Below, piece after piece: positions 31,064 through 33,827 of a stretch of 33,827 nucleotides of DNA. Made by a program: the position numbers and the translations under genes. Position 1 is the stretch's first letter. The number at the start of each line of letters is the position of its first letter. Under the pieces are notes generated by a model. It ran no database searches. It was not told where the DNA came from and saw nothing but the letters and a program-made list of their open reading frames with translations. The DNA comes from Nitriliruptoraceae bacterium (lineage in GTDB: Bacteria > Actinomycetota > Nitriliruptoria > Nitriliruptorales > Nitriliruptoraceae): assembly GCA_007121785.1 (NCBI GenBank), contig SKJX01000219.1, forward strand, positions 1 to 33,827. Direction: 5' to 3'.

Positions 31064-32182
31064 CTAGCCCTCCAGCAGTTCGTCGACCGCCTCGAGCAGC
31101 CGGTCGACGTGTGAGTGGGTCGCCCCTTCGCCCATCAACCCGACACGCCATGCGGTCCCGGCGAACGTCCCCAGCCCGCCGCCGACCTCGATGCCGTACT
31201 CCTCGAGTAGGCGGCGGCGCATCTTGCCCTCGTCGACGTGGTCGGGCCAACCGACCGAGGTCAACTGCGGCAGCCGGTAGCCCTCCTGTGCCAGCAGGGT
31301 CGCATCACGGTCCTGGATGTGCTCCTGGAACAGCTGTCCCACCTCCGCGTGCCGAGCCCAACGGGTCTCCAGTCCTTCGGCGACGACCTTGCGCAGGCCC
31401 TCGTGGAGCCCGACCAGGGCGGTGGTCGGCGCCGTGTGGTGGTACGCGCGGTCCCCACCCCAGTAGTTGCGAACCGCGGAGACGTCGAGGTACCACGACC
31501 GCACCGTCGAGCTGCGCCGGTCGATGACCGCTTCGGCCTTCGGCGAGAACGTGATCGGCGCCAACCCCGGCGGGACCGACAGGCACTTCTGCGTGCCGCT
31601 GTAGACGACGTCGAGGTGCCACGCGTCGACCTCGAGCGGTACGCCGGCGAGCCCGGTCACGGTGTCCACGAGGAACAGGGTGTCGGTGTCCTTCAGCAGC
31701 TGACCGACCTCCTCCAGCGGCTGGTTGACCCCGGTCGAGGTCTCCGCGTGGACCAGCGCCACGAGCTTGGCCTCCGGGTGCGCCTTCATCGCCGACTCGA
31801 CCCGCTCGGGTGGCACGATCCGCCCCCACGGCTCCTCGAGCGCGACGACGTCGGCACCGGCACGGCGGGCGGTGTCGGCGATGCGGCCCCCGAACACGCC
31901 GTTGACGCCGACGATGACGGTGTCACCCGGCTCGACGACGTTGACGACCGCCGTCTCCATCCCGGCGCTGCCCGTCCCGGAGACGGCGTAGGTCAGCTGG
32001 TTCTCGGTGCGGAAGATCTGCCGCAGCATCGACGCGATCTCGTCGGCGACGCCGAGGAACCACGGGTCGAGGTGGCCGACCACCGACCGTGCCTGCGCCT
32101 CGAGCACGTCCGGGTGCACAGGGGACGGACCGGGTCCGAGCAGCAGGCGGGTCGGCGGGGTCGCGGCGTCGACGGTGTCCAC
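31064..32182 (-). CDS. Alanine/serine-glyoxylate aminotransferase
   Basis: A 372-residue class V PLP aminotransferase. It starts LLLGPGPSPVHPDVLEA, has AVSGTGSAGMETAVVN, the cofactor Asp in VDTVTGLAGVPLEVD, and the Schiff-base Lys199 in YSGTQKCLSVPPG. These fit the AGXT family, which transfers the amino group of alanine or serine to glyoxylate to give glycine; the exact donor cannot be read. It would consume the glyoxylate released by the malyl-CoA lyase 5 kb away. The GTG start follows GAGGAG, and TAGCGT lies further upstream as a -10. The stop is TAG. Confidence 0.9.
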   Translation of the reverse strand: MDTVDAATPPTRLLLGPGPSPVHPDVLEAQARSVVGHLDPWFLGVADEIASMLRQIFRTENQLTYAVSGTGSAGMETAVVNVVEPGDTVIVGVNGVFGGRIADTARRAGADVVALEEPWGRIVPPERVESAMKAHPEAKLVALVHAETSTGVNQPLEEVGQLLKDTDTLFLVDTVTGLAGVPLEVDAWHLDVVYSGTQKCLSVPPGLAPITFSPKAEAVIDRRSSTVRSWYLDVSAVRNYWGGDRAYHHTAPTTALVGLHEGLRKVVAEGLETRWARHAEVGQLFQEHIQDRDATLLAQEGYRLPQLTSVGWPDHVDEGKMRRRLLEEYGIEVGGGLGTFAGTAWRVGLMGEGATHSHVDRLLEAVDELLEG

Positions 32183-32218
32183 GTTGAGCTCCTCAGTGGC
32201 CTCGGAGGGGTCCCCGGC

Positions 32219-32224
32219 ACGCTA
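32219..32224 (-). promoter_or_regulatory. Candidate -10 hexamer TAGCGT of the glyoxylate aminotransferase gene
   Basis: TAGCGT lies 36 bases before the GTG, leaving a leader of about 30 bases with the GAGGAG ribosome site. It is the same hexamer as at the GNAT and malyl-CoA lyase genes. Confidence 0.4.
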
Positions 32225-32360
32225 CCGCGCGGCGCACCACCTGACGCGGTCTACGTCCGTGCACGGTCCGACGCCCGCGTGGGGCCGCGTCACCGGGTGG
32301 GGCAGAGCCGCCGGGTGGGGTAAGCCGCAGGGCGCTCGAGGGGGTGGTCGCCTCCGCTCC

Positions 32361-32510
32361 GTGCTCGCCCACCGGGTCATCGACGACGCCGGTCGGTTCC
32401 TGGCTGAGGTCGACCTCGCCTACCCGGATCGACGGATCGCGATCGAGCTCGACGGGTTCCGCTGGCACAGCTCCCCAGCCCGCAAGCACGCCGAGGATGC
32501 CTCGACGTGA
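32361..32510 (+). pseudogene. Remnant of a DUF559 (Vsr-like fold) protein gene
   Basis: A 49-codon frame reading RFLAEVDLAYPDRRIAIELDG then FRWHSS is the unmistakable core of DUF559 proteins, a family with the very-short-patch-repair endonuclease fold common in actinobacteria. Full proteins are several times longer. Here the N-terminal half is absent (RSVL runs straight into the core) and a TGA ends the frame before the usual C-terminal helix and strand. It sits in the 338-base gap between ilvN and the aminotransferase gene, opposite to both. The rest of the gap shows only short GCCGGGTGGGG-like direct repeats near 32295-32320. Confidence 0.6.
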
Positions 32511-32521
32511 GGACCTGGCGC

Positions 32522-33049
32522 TCAGACGACCCGGCGCATGCGGGGCTTCGCTCCATCGGCGATCGACCGGGTCCCGCGCGACAGCGCGATGGTGCCGCTA
32601 CGGACCATCTCGCGGATGCCGTAGGGCTCGAGCAGTTCGATCAACGCCTCGAGCTTCTTGGGGTTGCCCGCCGCTTCGATCGTCAACGAGTCGTGGTCGA
32701 CGTCGACGATCTTCGCGCGGAAGACGTCGGCGATCTCGATGATCTGCGACCGCAGGGACGGGTCGGCACTGACCTTCACCAGCTGCATCTCACGCTCGAC
32801 CGAGCTGCCCTCATCGAGTTCGACGATCTTGAGCACGTTCACGAGCTTGTTGAGCTGCTTGATGATCTGCTCGAGTTGCACCGCCTCCGTCCCGACGACG
32901 ATCGTCAGGCGCGAGACCGCCGGCACCTCGGTCGGCCCGACCGCCAGGGAGTGGATGTTGTACCCGCGACGCGCGAACATCCCGGCGATGCGCGTGAGCA
33001 CACCGGGCTTGTTCTCGACCAGGACCGACAGGGTGTGACGGGCGTCCAT
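32522..33049 (-). CDS. ilvN: Acetohydroxyacid synthase small (regulatory) subunit
   Basis: The regulatory subunit that activates IlvB and confers valine feedback control. The 175 residues begin with the ACT domain HTLSVLVENKPGVLTRIAG and RRGYNIHSLAVG, followed by the second ACT-like half with ELDEGSSVEREMQLVKV and LEPYGIREMVRSGTIALSRG. I chose the ATG at 33047-33049, which follows GGAGGAG at good spacing. A GTG at 33068-33070 overlapping the ilvB stop would add seven residues but has a poor ribosome site. No ilvC follows, although ilvBNC is the usual order. Confidence 0.95.
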   Translation of the reverse strand: MDARHTLSVLVENKPGVLTRIAGMFARRGYNIHSLAVGPTEVPAVSRLTIVVGTEAVQLEQIIKQLNKLVNVLKIVELDEGSSVEREMQLVKVSADPSLRSQIIEIADVFRAKIVDVDHDSLTIEAAGNPKKLEALIELLEPYGIREMVRSGTIALSRGTRSIADGAKPRMRRVV

Positions 33050-33066
33050 CGTCGTCTCCTCCGCGC

Positions 33067-33827
33067 TCACGCGTCACCGCCACGGGCCGGCGAGGTGGTG
33101 GGTTGGGTCGGTTCGGTCGCCGGGTCCCCGCCGCGCTGGGCGGCGAGCCGGGCGTGCCACTCGTCGGCGGTCTCGAGCAGCTCGTCGTTGCTGGCCCCGG
33201 CCGGCACCATCGGGAAGACCATCTCGTCCGGGTCGACGCGGAACTCGACCAGGACCGGCTGGTCGGTGATCGCATGCGCTTTCTCGAGCGTCGCCGACAG
33301 GTCCTCGACCGTGGACACGCGGAAGCCGGGGATGCCGTAGGCGTCGGCCAGTTTCATCAGGTCGGGCAGGTCCTGTGGCAGGGCGACCTGCGACAGGCGG
33401 TCGTCGTAGAACAGCGACTGCCACTGCCGCACCATGCCGAGGAAGCCGTTGTTGATCACACAGAAGACGACCGGGATGTCGTGCTGGACCGCCGTGGCCA
33501 GCTCCTGGAAGGTCATCTGGAAGCAACCGTCACCATCGATCGCCACCACCGGGACGTCGCGACCGACGCCGACCTTGGCGCCGATCGCCGCCGGCACGGC
33601 GAAGCCCATCGTCCCCAACCCGCCGGAGTTGATCCACTGGCGGGCGCGGGTGTAGGGGATCAGCTGCGACGCCCACATCTGGTGCTGGCCGACCCCGGCG
33701 ACGTAGACGGCCGCGTCGCCCCACTCCTGGTAGATACCGCGGATCGCCGTCTGGGGCTTGAGCACGCCGGTCTCGGGCTGCTCGACCAGCAGGGGGTGGT
33801 CCTCGGCGAGCTCACGCAGGCGGGAGC
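33067..33827 (-). CDS. ilvB: Acetohydroxyacid synthase large subunit, C-terminal part
   Basis: The C-terminal 252 codons of the thiamine-diphosphate enzyme that makes acetolactate and acetohydroxybutyrate for valine, isoleucine and leucine; the rest lies beyond the right edge. The TPP-binding domain is clear: GLGTMGFAVPAAIGAK, then IDGDGCFQMTFQEL with the motif closing at INNGFLGMVRQWQ, and YDDRLSQV. PMVPAGASNDEL is the usual acetohydroxyacid synthase ending, after which about 35 variable residues are added. It runs into ilvN and supplies branched-chain oxoacids that could feed the E1/E2 complex at the other end of the window. Confidence 0.95.
   Translation of the reverse strand, partial: SRLRELAEDHPLLVEQPETGVLKPQTAIRGIYQEWGDAAVYVAGVGQHQMWASQLIPYTRARQWINSGGLGTMGFAVPAAIGAKVGVGRDVPVVAIDGDGCFQMTFQELATAVQHDIPVVFCVINNGFLGMVRQWQSLFYDDRLSQVALPQDLPDLMKLADAYGIPGFRVSTVEDLSATLEKAHAITDQPVLVEFRVDPDEMVFPMVPAGASNDELLETADEWHARLAAQRGGDPATEPTQPTTSPARGGDA

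Overview
The window is a very GC-rich, gene-dense bacterial chromosome segment. Many genes start with GTG (a few with TTG), and stop/start overlaps of the GTGA or ATGA type are common. The protein families point to an actinobacterium: an InhA-like enoyl reductase, a group II truncated haemoglobin of the GlbO type, a mycobacterial/streptomycete-like 2-oxoacid dehydrogenase E1, and a secreted protein with one S-layer-homology repeat. A deep-branching class such as Nitriliruptoria would fit, but that is inference. The content is mostly chromosomal metabolism. I see no phage, insertion sequence, CRISPR array, tRNA or rRNA.

Left part (1-9.9 kb). A 2-oxoacid dehydrogenase operon (E1alpha, E1beta, start of E2; minus strand) leaves the window at base 1. 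Next are a universal stress protein gene (plus) and a strong bidirectional hairpin. Then comes a compact minus-strand type II fatty acid operon, fabD-fabH-fabG-acpP-fabF-plsC-acpS-fabI. It runs from malonyl-ACP formation to acyl transfer onto glycerol phosphate. A 28-bp imperfect palindrome lies just upstream of fabD. If the E1/E2 enzyme uses branched-chain 2-oxoacids, it would make primers for FabH.

Middle (10-24 kb). kynU (plus) faces serA (minus) across a hairpin. On the minus strand follow, in genomic order, a globin/GNAT pair, a NodIJ-like ABC exporter with two permeases, a dGTPase-like gene, and a phosphonate/phosphite-type importer transcribed phnD-phnC-phnE-phnE. A perfect 36-bp palindrome separates phnD from phnC. 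Next come a 5'(3')-nucleotidase-like HAD gene and a small unknown gene that looks frameshifted near its end.

Right part (23-33.8 kb). A MaoC-type mesaconyl-CoA hydratase (minus) diverges from a secreted SLH protein. Beyond that protein lie two plus-strand CitE-family genes, resembling malyl-CoA/beta-methylmalyl-CoA lyase and malyl-CoA thioesterase. Together they suggest the glyoxylate-forming end of an ethylmalonyl-CoA-type pathway, and an alanine/serine-glyoxylate aminotransferase about 5 kb away could consume the glyoxylate. Between them are two tandem PlsC-like acyltransferases with a membrane protein, and ornithine aminotransferase (rocD) divergent from an Lrp/AsnC regulator over a small palindrome. 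The window ends in ilvN and the C-terminal part of ilvB, with a remnant of a DUF559-type gene just downstream of ilvN.
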